Shown in pieces: positions 40,521 through 48,987 of a stretch of 64,000 bases of DNA. The notes beneath the pieces were generated by a model. That model did no database searches. It worked only from the letters and a program-made list of their open reading frames with translations, and had not been told where the DNA came from. Each line of letters opens with the position of its first letter. Position 1 is the first letter of the stretch. Source of the DNA: Streptomyces tauricus (GTDB lineage: Bacteria > Actinomycetota > Actinomycetes > Streptomycetales > Streptomycetaceae). The DNA lies in NCBI RefSeq assembly GCF_014650955.1, contig NZ_BMVY01000012.1, positions 62,001 to 126,000 on the forward strand. Reading direction: 5' to 3'. A program made the translations under genes and the position numbers.

Positions 40521-41756
40521 TGTCTTGAGGGGGAAGCGTGCCTCGACGACGAAACCGCCGCCGCCGAATCCCGAACCGGTGTGTACGTCGCCGCCGACCG
40601 CGGACGCGCGTTCCCGCATGCCGAGCAGGCCGTGTCCGCCGGTGGCACGGTCGCGCGGCGGGCCCGGGCCGTTGTCGCGGACGCGCAGGTGCAGGGCTTC
40701 GTCGGCGTAGACGAGTTCCACGTCGACGGCGGCGCCCGTGGCGTGCTTGCGGGCGTTGGTGAGGGATTCCTGAACGATGCGGTAGGCGGCGAGTTCGATG
40801 CCCGGGTCGAGTGCGCTCGGTGGGCCGCTGAGGATGAGGCGGATGGACGTGGCGGACACCTTGCGGGCCTCTTCGAGCAGTTCGTGGAGCTGTCCCAGGT
40901 CGGGCTGCGGCCTGCGGTCGCCACCGGTGACGGACTCGGTGTCCTCCCGGAGCACGCCGAGCAGCCGGCGCATCTCGGTCAGGGCCGCGCGGGCGGTGTC
41001 CCCGATGCCGAGCAGTCGTTCGGCGCCCTCGGCGGGCATGCCCGGGGTGGCCATCCGGGCCGTCTCGGCCTGCACGGCGATCATGGAGATGTGGTGGCCG
41101 ACGACATCGTGCAACTCGCGGACGATGCGTACGCGTTCGCCGCGTGCGGCGGCCTCCCACCGGGTGCCGTCCATGACCTCACGGATGGCGCTGTGCCGCC
41201 GGTACTGCTCCTGGGAACGGGCGGCCAGTCCGGCGAAGGCGGCCAGCGGGGCCAGTGCCGCGACGAGCACGACCCGTACGCGGTGGTCGGTACCGTCGGG
41301 CCCCGCCAGGGCCAGGACGAGGAAGGGCGTGCCGAGGAGTGCCGCGGGCAGGACGGAGCCGACGCGGCCGAGCCGGTACTGGGCGACGAGTTGGGCGGCG
41401 AGGCCCGCCACGGTCAGCGTCTCGAAGACGAGGAGCGAGCCGACGCTCGCCGCGGTGACGGTGACCCCGGCCGCCAGGGGACGCAGGAAGACCAGGGGCA
41501 GGGCCGTGGCCAGGCACAACAGCCCGACCACCATGGCGAACTGCACACCTGCCGCACCACCGTGCGAGCCGGCTCGCGCGGTGGTGTCGGCGAACAGTCG
41601 GGGAATCGAACCATGGGCGCCGACGAACTCGGCGAGTGATTCCAGGACAGCCAACAGGCCGAGCAGAGTCCCGGACAGCGCACCCCCATGCGGGAGTTCC
41701 GACACTCGCCGTCGCGTCGCGATCCAGGTGTCACGCCAAGCCGTCGCACGGGGCAC
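40488..41756 (-). CDS. Sensor histidine kinase (HisKA_3 family)
   Basis: A 422-residue membrane kinase. Hydrophobic segments at about residues 27-45, 70-92, 95-125, 133-150 and 160-178 indicate four to six helices with almost no extracellular loop, so sensing is probably intramembrane. The dimerisation box is ERVRIVRELHDVVGHHISMI with His216. The ATPase domain has N box YRIVQESLTNARKHA and G box VRDNGPGPP, then GGHGLLGMRERASAVGG. The start is a GTG at 41756 without a good ribosome-binding site. Its last 10 codons lie in the 17-bp repeat. Cognate of the downstream NarL-type regulator. Confidence 0.93.
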   Translation of the reverse strand: MPRATAWRDTWIATRRRVSELPHGGALSGTLLGLLAVLESLAEFVGAHGSIPRLFADTTARAGSHGGAAGVQFAMVVGLLCLATALPLVFLRPLAAGVTVTAASVGSLLVFETLTVAGLAAQLVAQYRLGRVGSVLPAALLGTPFLVLALAGPDGTDHRVRVVLVAALAPLAAFAGLAARSQEQYRRHSAIREVMDGTRWEAAARGERVRIVRELHDVVGHHISMIAVQAETARMATPGMPAEGAERLLGIGDTARAALTEMRRLLGVLREDTESVTGGDRRPQPDLGQLHELLEEARKVSATSIRLILSGPPSALDPGIELAAYRIVQESLTNARKHATGAAVDVELVYADEALHLRVRDNGPGPPRDRATGGHGLLGMRERASAVGGDVHTGSGFGGGGFVVEARFPLKTPEAQMTPKIP

Positions 41757-42010
41757 GCCGGTCAGTATGGCAGTCGGGCCTGTTCGGGATCATCCCTCCA
41801 GCAGGCGAGACGCCGTCCCTCCTGCGGGGGACGACGCCGTCACCGGTCAGGGGGACCCACCGGCCGATCGGGCCGCCGGGGTGCGGTCACGGGTGTCAGG
41901 CCTTCATCGTCACCACGAACCGCCGTTCGCGCGTCCGTCAGCGCGTTGCCGTACGCGCACCCTCGGGCACCGGCTGTAACATGAACGCGCTCTGGGCCGA
42001 AGGGACATCG

Positions 42011-42907
42011 ATGCACGCCGGGGACGAGGCCAACTCTCTTGAGACGGCGACGAAGCAGTTCGTCGCGGCACGTCCTCAGCTCTTCGGAGTCGCCTACCGC
42101 GTGCTGGGCAGCGCCGCGGAAGCCGAGGACGTCCTCCAGGAGGCGTGGGTCCGGTGGCAGAACACCGACCGCACGAACATCGTCGAACCGGCCGCCTTCC
42201 TGACCACCGTGGCCACCCGTCTGGCGATCAACACGGCGCAGTCCGCCCGCGTACGGCGTGAGGCGTACGTCGGACCGTGGCTCCCCGAGCCCGTCGACAC
42301 CAGCCTCGATCCGCATCTGGGGGCGGAACGTGCCGAGGCGGTGGAGCTGGCGGTTCTCCTGCTCCTGGAGAAGCTGAATCCGGTGGAGCGGGCCGCCTAC
42401 GTCCTGCGGGAGGCGTTCGACTACCCCTACCGGCAGGTCGCGGAGATCCTGGAGACGAGCGAGGCCAACACCCGCCAGCTGGTGAGCCGGGCGCGCAAGC
42501 ACCTGGCCACCGAGCGGAGGGAACGGGTCAGCCGCAGTGAGCACCGGCGGCTGCTGACGGTGTTCCTGACCGCGGCGCAGACCGGCGATCTGAAGTCGCT
42601 CGAAGACGTCCTCGCGGCCGACGTCGTCAGCTACTCCGACGGTGGAGGGATGCGCGGCGCCTCGCGGATCCCGGTGGTCGGACGCCCGCACGTCTCGCGC
42701 TACCTCGCCGCCTTCGCGCCGCGGTTCTGGCCGCGGTCGGACGTCCGCTGGGTCGAGGCCAACGGCCGCCCGGCCGTCCTCGTGCGGTTCGGCGGAAGCG
42801 CCGTGGCTCTGCTCTCGGTGGACGTGTCGGCGGAGGGGATCGACCGGATCATGTGGGTCATGGCCCCGGACAAACTGTCGCCCTACGTGGCGTCGCTGGA
42901 CGGCTGA
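42011..42907 (+). CDS. ECF41-type RNA polymerase sigma factor (SigJ-like)
   Basis: A 298-residue extracytoplasmic-function sigma factor with a C-terminal SnoaL-like extension. Region 2: FVAARPQLFGVAYRVLGSAA then EDVLQEAWVRWQ. Region 4: LNPVERAAYVLREAFDYPYR then TRQLVSRARKHL. The extension carries the ECF41 hallmark DGGG (VVSYSDGGGMRGA). In ECF41 factors this extension replaces an anti-sigma factor and tunes activity. ATG 42011 is preceded by AAGGGA; the ATG at 41981 is a less supported alternative. The usual neighbour, a carboxymuconolactone-decarboxylase-like or oxidoreductase gene, is not here; flanking genes encode a kinase (divergent) and an iron permease (convergent). Confidence 0.92.
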   Translation: MHAGDEANSLETATKQFVAARPQLFGVAYRVLGSAAEAEDVLQEAWVRWQNTDRTNIVEPAAFLTTVATRLAINTAQSARVRREAYVGPWLPEPVDTSLDPHLGAERAEAVELAVLLLLEKLNPVERAAYVLREAFDYPYRQVAEILETSEANTRQLVSRARKHLATERRERVSRSEHRRLLTVFLTAAQTGDLKSLEDVLAADVVSYSDGGGMRGASRIPVVGRPHVSRYLAAFAPRFWPRSDVRWVEANGRPAVLVRFGGSAVALLSVDVSAEGIDRIMWVMAPDKLSPYVASLDG

Positions 42908-42975
42908 GCACCACCCGCTTCGAGGCCGCCGCAGGGCCTCCCGTCGAGCCCAGTACTTACTGTCGGGCCCAAGAC

Positions 42976-45042
42976 CTACCGTCGGCTCCGTACCAGTAGG
43001 TACAGGAAGTACGGTGTGCCGATCACGGCCGTCATCAGGCCCGCGCCCAGCTGCGCGGGGGCGATGACCGTACGGCCCAGGAGGTCGGCCGTGCAGACCA
43101 GCGCGGCGCCCAGCAGGACGGCCACCGGCACCACACGCACGTGCCGTCGGCCCACGAGGGCGCGGGCCGCGTGCGGGGCCACCAGACCCACGAAACCGAT
43201 GGTGCCGGCCGAGGCGACGGCGGTCGCGCTGAGCAGGACGGCCATCACCAGGAAGCCGAGCCGGGCCCGGGACAGCGGCAGGCCGAGGAGGCGCGGGGTG
43301 TCCTCGTCCAGGGAGACGAGGTCCAGTTCGGTACGCCGGGCGAAGGCCACGACGAGGCCAAGTACCAGTACGAGTGCGACGGGCAGCACGTCCGGCATGG
43401 TCCGGCCGTACGTCGAACCGGACAGCCAGGTCAGCGCCTTCGTGGCGTTGAACGGGTCGGTCAGCACGATGAGCAGGCTGATCAGCGCCGCGGTCCCGGC
43501 GGCCACGCCGATGCCGACGAGGACGAGCCTGTTCTGCTGGTAGCCGCCCCGGGCCGCGAGCCCGAAGACGACCACGGAGGTCACCGCGGCGCCCGCGAAC
43601 GCGGCACCCGCGACACCCCACGTACCGGCGACGGGCGCCGTGGTGACGAGGAGTACGGCGCCCAGCGCTGCGCCGCCCGACACACCCAGGACGCCCGGCT
43701 CCGCCAGCGGGTTGCGGGTCACGGCCTGCACCAGCGTGCCGGCCAGGGCGAGCGCCGCGCCCGCGCACAGGGCCGCGAGCACGCGCGGGATCCGGGTTTC
43801 GAGGACGAAGGACACGGCTCGCCCCGCCCGGCCCTGCGCCCAGTTCGCGACATCGCCGAGCAGGAGTTTGCTGTCGCCGAGCAGGGCGCCGGCGATCGTG
43901 ACGCCGACGACCACGGCGACGAGGCCGATCAGTGTCACCAGGAAGACGGTCCGGCTGGGGATGCGTATCCGGTCGGGGGACTCGGCTCCGGAGGTGTCCC
44001 GCAGCCGCAGGGCCATCGCCACCAGGAACACTGCGCCGACCAGGCTGGTGACGACGCCCGTGGGCACGGCGACCGCCCTGTCCGAGGGGACGAGGGCCCG
44101 TAGCAGCACGTCCGAGCCGAGGACGAGCGCCGCGCCGACGAGTCCCGCCACGGGCAGCGTCGTACGGGCGCGGGAGAAGCCCCGGAGTCTGCGGGCGAGC
44201 GGACGGACCAGGGCGGGTGCGCACAGGCCGACGAAGCCGATGGGTCCGGCGAGTGTGACGGCCGTCGCGGACAGCAGCGAGGCCAGGACGACCACCGTGA
44301 CGCGGGTGGCGCGGACCGGGACGCCGAGGCCGCGCGCGGCGTCGTCGCCGAGGGCGAGCGCGTCGACCCGGCGGGCGGTGAGCAGCAGTCCGACGATCCC
44401 GATCAGGGCGATGGGCAGCATCTGGAGGACGCCGTCGAAGCCGTTCTGGCTGATGCTGCCCTGGTTCCACTGGTAGAGGCCCTCGGTCTGCTCGGGGAAC
44501 AGCAGGAGCAGGCCCTCCGTCACGGAGTTCAGGCCCAGGGCCAGCGCGGTGCCGGCGAGGACCAGCCGTACGGTGCCCGTGCCGAGACCGGACAGGGCGA
44601 GTACGACGGCCGCGGCGAGAAGTCCGCCGACGAAGGCGACCGAGGAGGAGGCGAGCAGCGGCAGCGAGACGCCGGTCGCGCCGACCAGGCCGAGCGCCAG
44701 ATACGAACCGGCGTTCACCGCGAGGGTGTCGGGTGAGGCGAGGACGTTGCGGCTGACGGCCTGCAGTACGGCGCCCGCCACGCCGAGGATGACGCCGACC
44801 AGGATGCCGGCGGCCATCCGCGGCAGCCGGGAGGCGATCACCACGGACGCGTCGGCCGCCTCGGCCTGTCCGGTCAGGGCCTTGAACACCTCGGCCGGTC
44901 CCACGGCGGCGGTGCCCTGGGTGATGTCGACGATCCCGAGGGCCACGACCAGGAGGACGAGCGCGGCCGTCACCGCGGCCGCGCCCGCCCGGGACGTGGC
45001 CGTCGACGGGCGGGTGACGGGGGTGGTTGCGGTGACGGCCAT
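42976..45042 (-). CDS. Fused FecCD-type iron-siderophore permease
   Basis: A 688-residue inner-membrane protein made of two FecCD permease halves joined head to tail, as in FhuB. Each half repeats the same landmarks: RLPRMAAGILVGVILGVAGA and RIPRVLAALCAGAALALAGT; AVSRNVLASPDTLAVNAGSY and AVTRNPLAEPGVLGVSGGAA; GPIGFVGLCAPALVRPLARR and GTIGFVGLVAPHAARALVGR (the last pair contacts the ATPase). About 20 helices are expected. ATG 45042 lies 88 bp after the lipoprotein stop. Third gene of the iron-regulated importer operon. Confidence 0.95.
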   Translation of the reverse strand: MAVTATTPVTRPSTATSRAGAAAVTAALVLLVVALGIVDITQGTAAVGPAEVFKALTGQAEAADASVVIASRLPRMAAGILVGVILGVAGAVLQAVSRNVLASPDTLAVNAGSYLALGLVGATGVSLPLLASSSVAFVGGLLAAAVVLALSGLGTGTVRLVLAGTALALGLNSVTEGLLLLFPEQTEGLYQWNQGSISQNGFDGVLQMLPIALIGIVGLLLTARRVDALALGDDAARGLGVPVRATRVTVVVLASLLSATAVTLAGPIGFVGLCAPALVRPLARRLRGFSRARTTLPVAGLVGAALVLGSDVLLRALVPSDRAVAVPTGVVTSLVGAVFLVAMALRLRDTSGAESPDRIRIPSRTVFLVTLIGLVAVVVGVTIAGALLGDSKLLLGDVANWAQGRAGRAVSFVLETRIPRVLAALCAGAALALAGTLVQAVTRNPLAEPGVLGVSGGAALGAVLLVTTAPVAGTWGVAGAAFAGAAVTSVVVFGLAARGGYQQNRLVLVGIGVAAGTAALISLLIVLTDPFNATKALTWLSGSTYGRTMPDVLPVALVLVLGLVVAFARRTELDLVSLDEDTPRLLGLPLSRARLGFLVMAVLLSATAVASAGTIGFVGLVAPHAARALVGRRHVRVVPVAVLLGAALVCTADLLGRTVIAPAQLGAGLMTAVIGTPYFLYLLVRSRR

Positions 45043-45059
45043 GGCTCCGTTGCTTCTGC

Positions 45060-45128
45060 TTCGCCGACTTGTGCTGCTGCTACTGCTGCAGCTGCTGTGC
45101 TGCTTTGTTGTGCCGTTGCTACTGCCGC
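45060..45128. repeat. CTG/CTA trinucleotide-rich spacer
   Basis: The 88-bp spacer between the binding-protein and permease genes is mostly CTG, CTA and TTG triplets in irregular tandem. It has no stem strong enough to be a clear terminator. Confidence 0.7.
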
Positions 45129-45130
45129 TG

Positions 45131-46111
45131 CTACTTCGTCAGCGCGGCGACGAGAGAGTCGATGTACGCCGACATCGAACCGGGGCCGCCGAACATCCAG
45201 ATGCCGTCGTCCAGTCGGTGCACGTCACCGGCCTTCACGAACGGCAGGGACTTCCACACGGCGTTCTTCGTGAGCACGCCGGTGAAGGGCGTGGCGCTCT
45301 TGTCGTCGTCGTTGCCGATGTACGCGAACTGCGTGTCCTTCGGCAGGTCGGTGAGGCCCTCGACGTCGGTGGATCCGAGCCCGTAGGCCGCGTCGCCCTT
45401 GACCTTCCAGGCGTTCTTCAGGCCGAGGCGCTTGTTGACGGAGCCGATGAGGGAACCGTCGGTGTACGGGCGCAGGGACACCTGGTTGGAGGTGACGTAA
45501 CCGTCGGCGAAGGCGATCTCCGTGCCAGCGAGGTCGGCGTCGGCGAGGGCCTTCTTGCCCTCGGTGACCTTGGCCTCGAAGTCCTTGCGGGCGGTCTCGG
45601 CCTTGTCGGTGGTGCCGGTGGCCTTGGCGATGAGGTCGAGGTTCTCCAGCATCTGCCCGATCTGGTCGGAGCCGTCGGCTGACTTCACCTCCAGCACGGG
45701 GGCGACCTTGCGCAGCTGCTTCAGGGCCGCGGGCGGCAGGTCGGAGGTGGCCACGACGAGGTCGGGCGAGAGGGAGGCGACGGTGTCCATGCTCGGCTCG
45801 CCGCGGGTACCGATGTCCTTGGGCTCGTTCTTCAGCGGGACGGCGGAGACCCAGGTGTTGTAGCCCTTGACGTCGGCGGCGCCGACCGGGTCCACGCCCA
45901 GCGTGACGAGGCTCTCGACCACGTTCCACTCGGTGGCGACGACCTTGGTGGCCGGGCCGTCGAGCTTGACCTTCTTGCCGGAGCCGTCGGTGAGGGTGAT
46001 GGCCTCGGACGTCTTCTCTTTTTTGTCGGCGGCGGGCTCGGTGGTGCCGCACGCGGCAAGGGTGAGCGCCGCGGCGGTGGTGGCGGCCGCGGTGAGGAGG
46101 AGGCGTCTCAT
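45131..46111 (-). CDS. Iron-siderophore ABC transporter binding lipoprotein
   Basis: A 326-residue FepB/FhuD-like substrate-binding protein. Lipoprotein signal MRRLLLTAAATTAAALTLAACG with lipobox LAAC (Cys21). Family motifs: ATKVVATEWNVVESLVTLGV, DIGTRGEPSMDTVASLSPDL, VVATSDLPPAALKQLRKVAP, and C-terminal GIWMFGGPGSMSAYIDSLV. It captures a ferric siderophore outside the membrane. ATG 46111 overlaps the ATPase stop (ATGA). The particular siderophore is unknown; no siderophore biosynthesis gene is in the window, so it may take up xenosiderophores. Confidence 0.95.
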   Translation of the reverse strand: MRRLLLTAAATTAAALTLAACGTTEPAADKKEKTSEAITLTDGSGKKVKLDGPATKVVATEWNVVESLVTLGVDPVGAADVKGYNTWVSAVPLKNEPKDIGTRGEPSMDTVASLSPDLVVATSDLPPAALKQLRKVAPVLEVKSADGSDQIGQMLENLDLIAKATGTTDKAETARKDFEAKVTEGKKALADADLAGTEIAFADGYVTSNQVSLRPYTDGSLIGSVNKRLGLKNAWKVKGDAAYGLGSTDVEGLTDLPKDTQFAYIGNDDDKSATPFTGVLTKNAVWKSLPFVKAGDVHRLDDGIWMFGGPGSMSAYIDSLVAALTK

Positions 46112-46995
46112 GAGGTGGTGCCGAGCCTTTCGGATTCAGTGTGGCGAGTGTGGCGAGTGTGCCGGGTGTGGTGTCGGCCGATCGGGCGGGTGCGCAGCCG
46201 GCCGGTGAGGGGGTCGTGGTCCACGTCGATACGGATGCCGTAGACGGTGGTGAGGCGTTCCGGGGTGAGGACGTCCTCGGGCAGGCCGTCGGCGACGATG
46301 CGGCCCGCTTCGAGCAGGGTGATCCGGTCGGCGATGGCCGCCGCCTGGTCGAGGTCGTGCAGCACGACCCCGACAGCGATGCCGTGGTCGTCCGCCAGGT
46401 CGCGGATGAGGTCGAGGAGTTCGATCTGGTAGCGCAGGTCGAGATAGGTCGTCGGTTCGTCCAGCAGCAGTACGCCGGTCTCCTGGGCGAGGCAACTGGC
46501 GAGCCAGACGCGCTGCAGCTGTCCACCGGAGAGGTGGTCGGCGCCGCGTTCGGCGAGGTCCGTGACACCTGTCAACGCGAGCGCGCGGTCGATGGCGGCC
46601 GACGCGTCCGGGTCGGGGCGGCCGAAGCGGCCCCGGTAGGGGTAGCGGCCGAACTCGACGACGTCCCGCACGGTCAGTCCGCTGGGGGTCGGGCGACCCT
46701 GCGTCAACAGGGCGACGTGCCGCGAGAACTCACGGGCGCTCAGGGCCAGTCCGTCGGTCTCGGTGTCGATCCTGAGCGTGGCGTGGCGGGCCCGCTGCAG
46801 ACGGGCGATCGTCCGCAGGAGCGTCGACTTGCCGCTGCCGTTGGGGCCGACCAGGACGGTCACCTCACCGGGCCGCAGGGCGACCGCCGCGTCGTGCACG
46901 ACGTCGACGCCGTCGTACGCGACGGTCACGCTCGTGGCCGACAGTTGGTGACCGCGAAGACGCGGGGTGTCGGCTGTTTCTTCACCAGATCTCAC
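46108..46995 (-). CDS. Iron-siderophore ABC transporter ATPase
   Basis: A 295-residue FecE/FepC-type ATPase. Walker A LVGPNGSGKSTLLRTIA, Q loop VALLTQGRPTPSGL, signature HLSGGQLQRVWLASCLA, Walker B GVLLLDEPTTYLDL, H loop VVLHDLDQA. The C-terminus carries a short HTRHTRHTRHT repeat (9-bp DNA repeats at 46135-46170), a probable slippage expansion. The start is GTG 46995, about 12 nt downstream of a TAGGCT -10-like hexamer inside the iron box, so the mRNA may be nearly leaderless. First gene of the importer operon (ATPase, lipoprotein, permease). Confidence 0.95.
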   Translation of the reverse strand: MRSGEETADTPRLRGHQLSATSVTVAYDGVDVVHDAAVALRPGEVTVLVGPNGSGKSTLLRTIARLQRARHATLRIDTETDGLALSAREFSRHVALLTQGRPTPSGLTVRDVVEFGRYPYRGRFGRPDPDASAAIDRALALTGVTDLAERGADHLSGGQLQRVWLASCLAQETGVLLLDEPTTYLDLRYQIELLDLIRDLADDHGIAVGVVLHDLDQAAAIADRITLLEAGRIVADGLPEDVLTPERLTTVYGIRIDVDHDPLTGRLRTRPIGRHHTRHTRHTRHTESERLGTTS

Positions 46996-47000
46996 CTGAC

Positions 47001-47019
47001 GAAGGTTAGCCTACCCTTA
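47001..47019 (-). promoter_or_regulatory. Iron box (DmdR/IdeR-type) for the siderophore importer
   Basis: GAAGGTTAGCCTACCCTTA matches the actinobacterial iron-box consensus TTAGGTTAGGCTAACCTAA at 14 of 19 positions by my count. It covers the probable -10 hexamer (TAGGCT on the minus strand, 47008-47013) just upstream of the ATPase start. Ferrous-loaded DmdR/IdeR would block the promoter. Confidence 0.85.
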
Positions 47020-47113
47020 TTTGCACTGGACAGGGGGTGCCCGAGGACCGGTTCGGGCGGTACGCCCCCGGGTTGCCCGGCCGGCGGGGTGGAGTGGTCA
47101 GCCGGCGGGCCGG

Positions 47114-47698
47114 TCAGCCCGCGGTGGGGCCGGTCAGCCAGGACTCCGGATCCCACACCCCCGAGCGCCTCAGCGACGCCGGGCAGTGCAGATATATCTC
47201 GTCGATCTCCAGGACCAGCGCCAGCGTGGGGCGCTGCCCCTTCACCGTCATGGCATCGAAGAACGGGGCGTCGGTGAGGATGCGGGCCCGGCCGTTGACC
47301 CGCAGAACCTCTTTGCTGCCGGGTATCAGATAGAGCAGCCCGGCGTGCGGGTTGTCGAGGATGTTGTGGAAGCTGTCGCCCCGACGGTTCCCCGGCCGGT
47401 CGGGCAGGGCGAGCGTGCCGGAGTCGATGACGTGCGTGAAGCCCGCGGTGTCCCCGCGCGGGGAGACGTCGCAGTTGCCGCGCGAGTCGGAGGTGGCCAG
47501 CAGACAGAAGGGCGAGCGGGCGATGATGTCCCGGTCCTGGTCGGCGAGCCGGTCGTGGACCTTCTCGATCACGATGGGCCAGGGTTCGCCGAGCAGCTCG
47601 CGCAGCTCGGCGCTCGACCCCAGTTCGACCCAGCCTTCCTCGCCGTCCTCGGTCACGGCGTCCGGCCCTTTGGCGGCGGTGTCGATCGTGTGCGGCAA
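47114..47698 (-). CDS. PPOX-class flavin-binding protein, iron-regulated
   Basis: A 194-residue pyridoxamine-5'-phosphate-oxidase-like split-barrel protein. Conserved parts: SSAELRELLGEPWPIVIEKV, FCLLATSDSRGNCDVSPRGD, RRGDSFHNILDNPHAGLLYL, LRVNGRARILTD. FHNILxNPHAGLLY is typical of the flavin-nucleotide-binding COG3576-like branch. The TTG start at 47698 is chosen: GGAG lies 6 nt upstream and the family's length fits; no ATG is suitable. It has its own iron box 69 bp upstream and sits beside the importer, so it may reduce ferric siderophore or handle heme. That role is inferred from regulation and place. Confidence 0.85.
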   Translation of the reverse strand: MPHTIDTAAKGPDAVTEDGEEGWVELGSSAELRELLGEPWPIVIEKVHDRLADQDRDIIARSPFCLLATSDSRGNCDVSPRGDTAGFTHVIDSGTLALPDRPGNRRGDSFHNILDNPHAGLLYLIPGSKEVLRVNGRARILTDAPFFDAMTVKGQRPTLALVLEIDEIYLHCPASLRRSGVWDPESWLTGPTAG

Positions 47699-47766
47699 GG
47701 CCGACTCCAAACATGCGTGCGTCCGGCGGGTACAAGTAGTTGCACGCAGAACATTATCCGACGTCG

Positions 47767-47785
47767 TTAGGCATGCCTTACCTGA
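47767..47785 (-). promoter_or_regulatory. Second iron box, upstream of the PPOX gene
   Basis: TTAGGCATGCCTTACCTGA matches the iron-box consensus at about 13 of 19 positions, and its core AGGCATGCCT is a perfect palindrome. It is followed on the minus strand by an AT-rich GGATAATG about 10 bp downstream that could be the -10 region. Confidence 0.75.
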
Positions 47786-47882
47786 GAGAAGCCAGGGGCG
47801 ACCGCGACGAGGCGGTCCCGCTCGGCCCGCGTGAACCGCCCCTCGGACAGCCAGGGATCGGTGCGATCGCCCCGGAGCGTGA

Positions 47883-47954
47883 CGTCGGGCGAGTGGTCTC
47901 GCCCGACGGACCTCCCACGAACCTCCTACGGATCTCCCACAGACCTCCCACGAA
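47883..47954. terminator. Perfect 11-bp hairpin with adjacent short repeats
   Basis: CGTCGGGCGAG-TGGT-CTCGCCCGACG (47883-47908) is a perfect stem-loop just beyond the last gene of the leftward sugar-acid operon, so it probably ends that transcript. Next to it (47911-47954) are imperfect repeats of CCTCCCACGAA. Together with the second iron box, this makes up the 277-bp gap. Confidence 0.7.
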
Positions 47955-47975
47955 CAGCTCGACGGGGAAAGGGAG

Positions 47976-48887
47976 TCAGGACGCGAGCACGGCACGCCCC
48001 TCGGCGATGATGGCCGCCAGCTCCTCGATCTCCCCCGCGCCGAGGGAGGTCAGGGGCGGGCGGACCGGCCCCGCCTTGTTCCCCTCCAGCGTCACCCCCG
48101 CCTTCACGAGGGCCACCGCGTAGCCGGGAACCCGCTTGCGCAGCCTGACCAAGGGGTGGAAGAAGGCCCGCTGCAGCGCGTCGACCCGCTCACCGTCGTC
48201 CTCCTCCACCGCGCGGTGGAAGGCGAGGGAGATGTCGGGGGCGAACGCGAACGCGGCCGAGGAGTACAGCTTCACACCCAGGGCGCGGTAGGCCGGCTGG
48301 CTCGCCTCGGCGGTGGGCATGCCGTTGAAGAACTGGAACTCCTTGCCGGACGCGCTCAGCGACTCACGTACGGCGGGAATGATCCGGGCGACGAGATCGA
48401 GGTCGCCCGTGCCGTCCTTGAAGCCTGTCACCGTGGGCAGTTGGGCCACCTGTGCCGCAGTGTCCTCGTCGAATCGCGCGTTGCCACGGTTGTAGACGAT
48501 CACCGGCAGGGAGGTCTCCTGGGCGACCGCGCGGACGTACGCGACCAGGCCCTCGGCGGGTGAGTCGACCAGGTAGGGAGGCATGAGCAGCAGGCCGTCC
48601 GCGCCGGCTTCGGCGGCGGCGCGGGCGAAGCGGCGGGCCAGCCCGAGCGCACCTCCGGCCCCCGCGTACACCGGGACCCGTCCGCCCACCGCGTCGACGG
48701 CGGTCCGTACGACCGCGGTGAACTCCTCGACGTCCAGGGCGTGGAACTCACCGGTACCGCAGGCGACGAACACGCCACCGGGACCGGCGTCGGTCCCCGC
48801 CGAGACGTGCTGGTGCAGGACGGCCAGGTCGACCTCACCGAGATCGGTGAAGGGCGTGACGGGGAAAAAGAGGACGCCTTCGAGCAT
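47976..48887 (-). CDS. kdgD: 5-dehydro-4-deoxyglucarate dehydratase (DapA superfamily)
   Basis: A 303-residue TIM-barrel lyase that dehydrates and decarboxylates 5-keto-4-deoxyglucarate to 2-oxoglutarate semialdehyde. GVLFFPVTPFTDLGEVDL and GPGGVFVACGTGEFHALDVE are characteristic of KdgD as against DapA. The Schiff-base Lys lies in VTGFKDGTGDLDL and the Tyr in LPVIVYNRGNARF. ATG 48887 is chosen, with AGGAG 12 nt upstream. It is last in the leftward operon after the hydroxyacid dehydrogenase (100-bp gap) and completes a glucarate pathway with the glucarate-dehydratase-like gene. Confidence 0.92.
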   Translation of the reverse strand: MLEGVLFFPVTPFTDLGEVDLAVLHQHVSAGTDAGPGGVFVACGTGEFHALDVEEFTAVVRTAVDAVGGRVPVYAGAGGALGLARRFARAAAEAGADGLLLMPPYLVDSPAEGLVAYVRAVAQETSLPVIVYNRGNARFDEDTAAQVAQLPTVTGFKDGTGDLDLVARIIPAVRESLSASGKEFQFFNGMPTAEASQPAYRALGVKLYSSAAFAFAPDISLAFHRAVEEDDGERVDALQRAFFHPLVRLRKRVPGYAVALVKAGVTLEGNKAGPVRPPLTSLGAGEIEELAAIIAEGRAVLAS

Positions 48888-48987
48888 GGGGGTCTTCAAC
48901 TCCTGAGGCAGAGAGGCGGAGAGACAGCGAGGGTGGAAGGGCGGCGAGGCCGCTGGGGCGGGGCGGGTGCCGGGGCAGGGGGCCGGG

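Noticed and set aside
41757..42010. ECF41 autoregulatory promoter upstream of the sigma gene
   Set aside because: TGTCAGG and CGTC strings occur but with wrong spacing and mismatches to the family motif.
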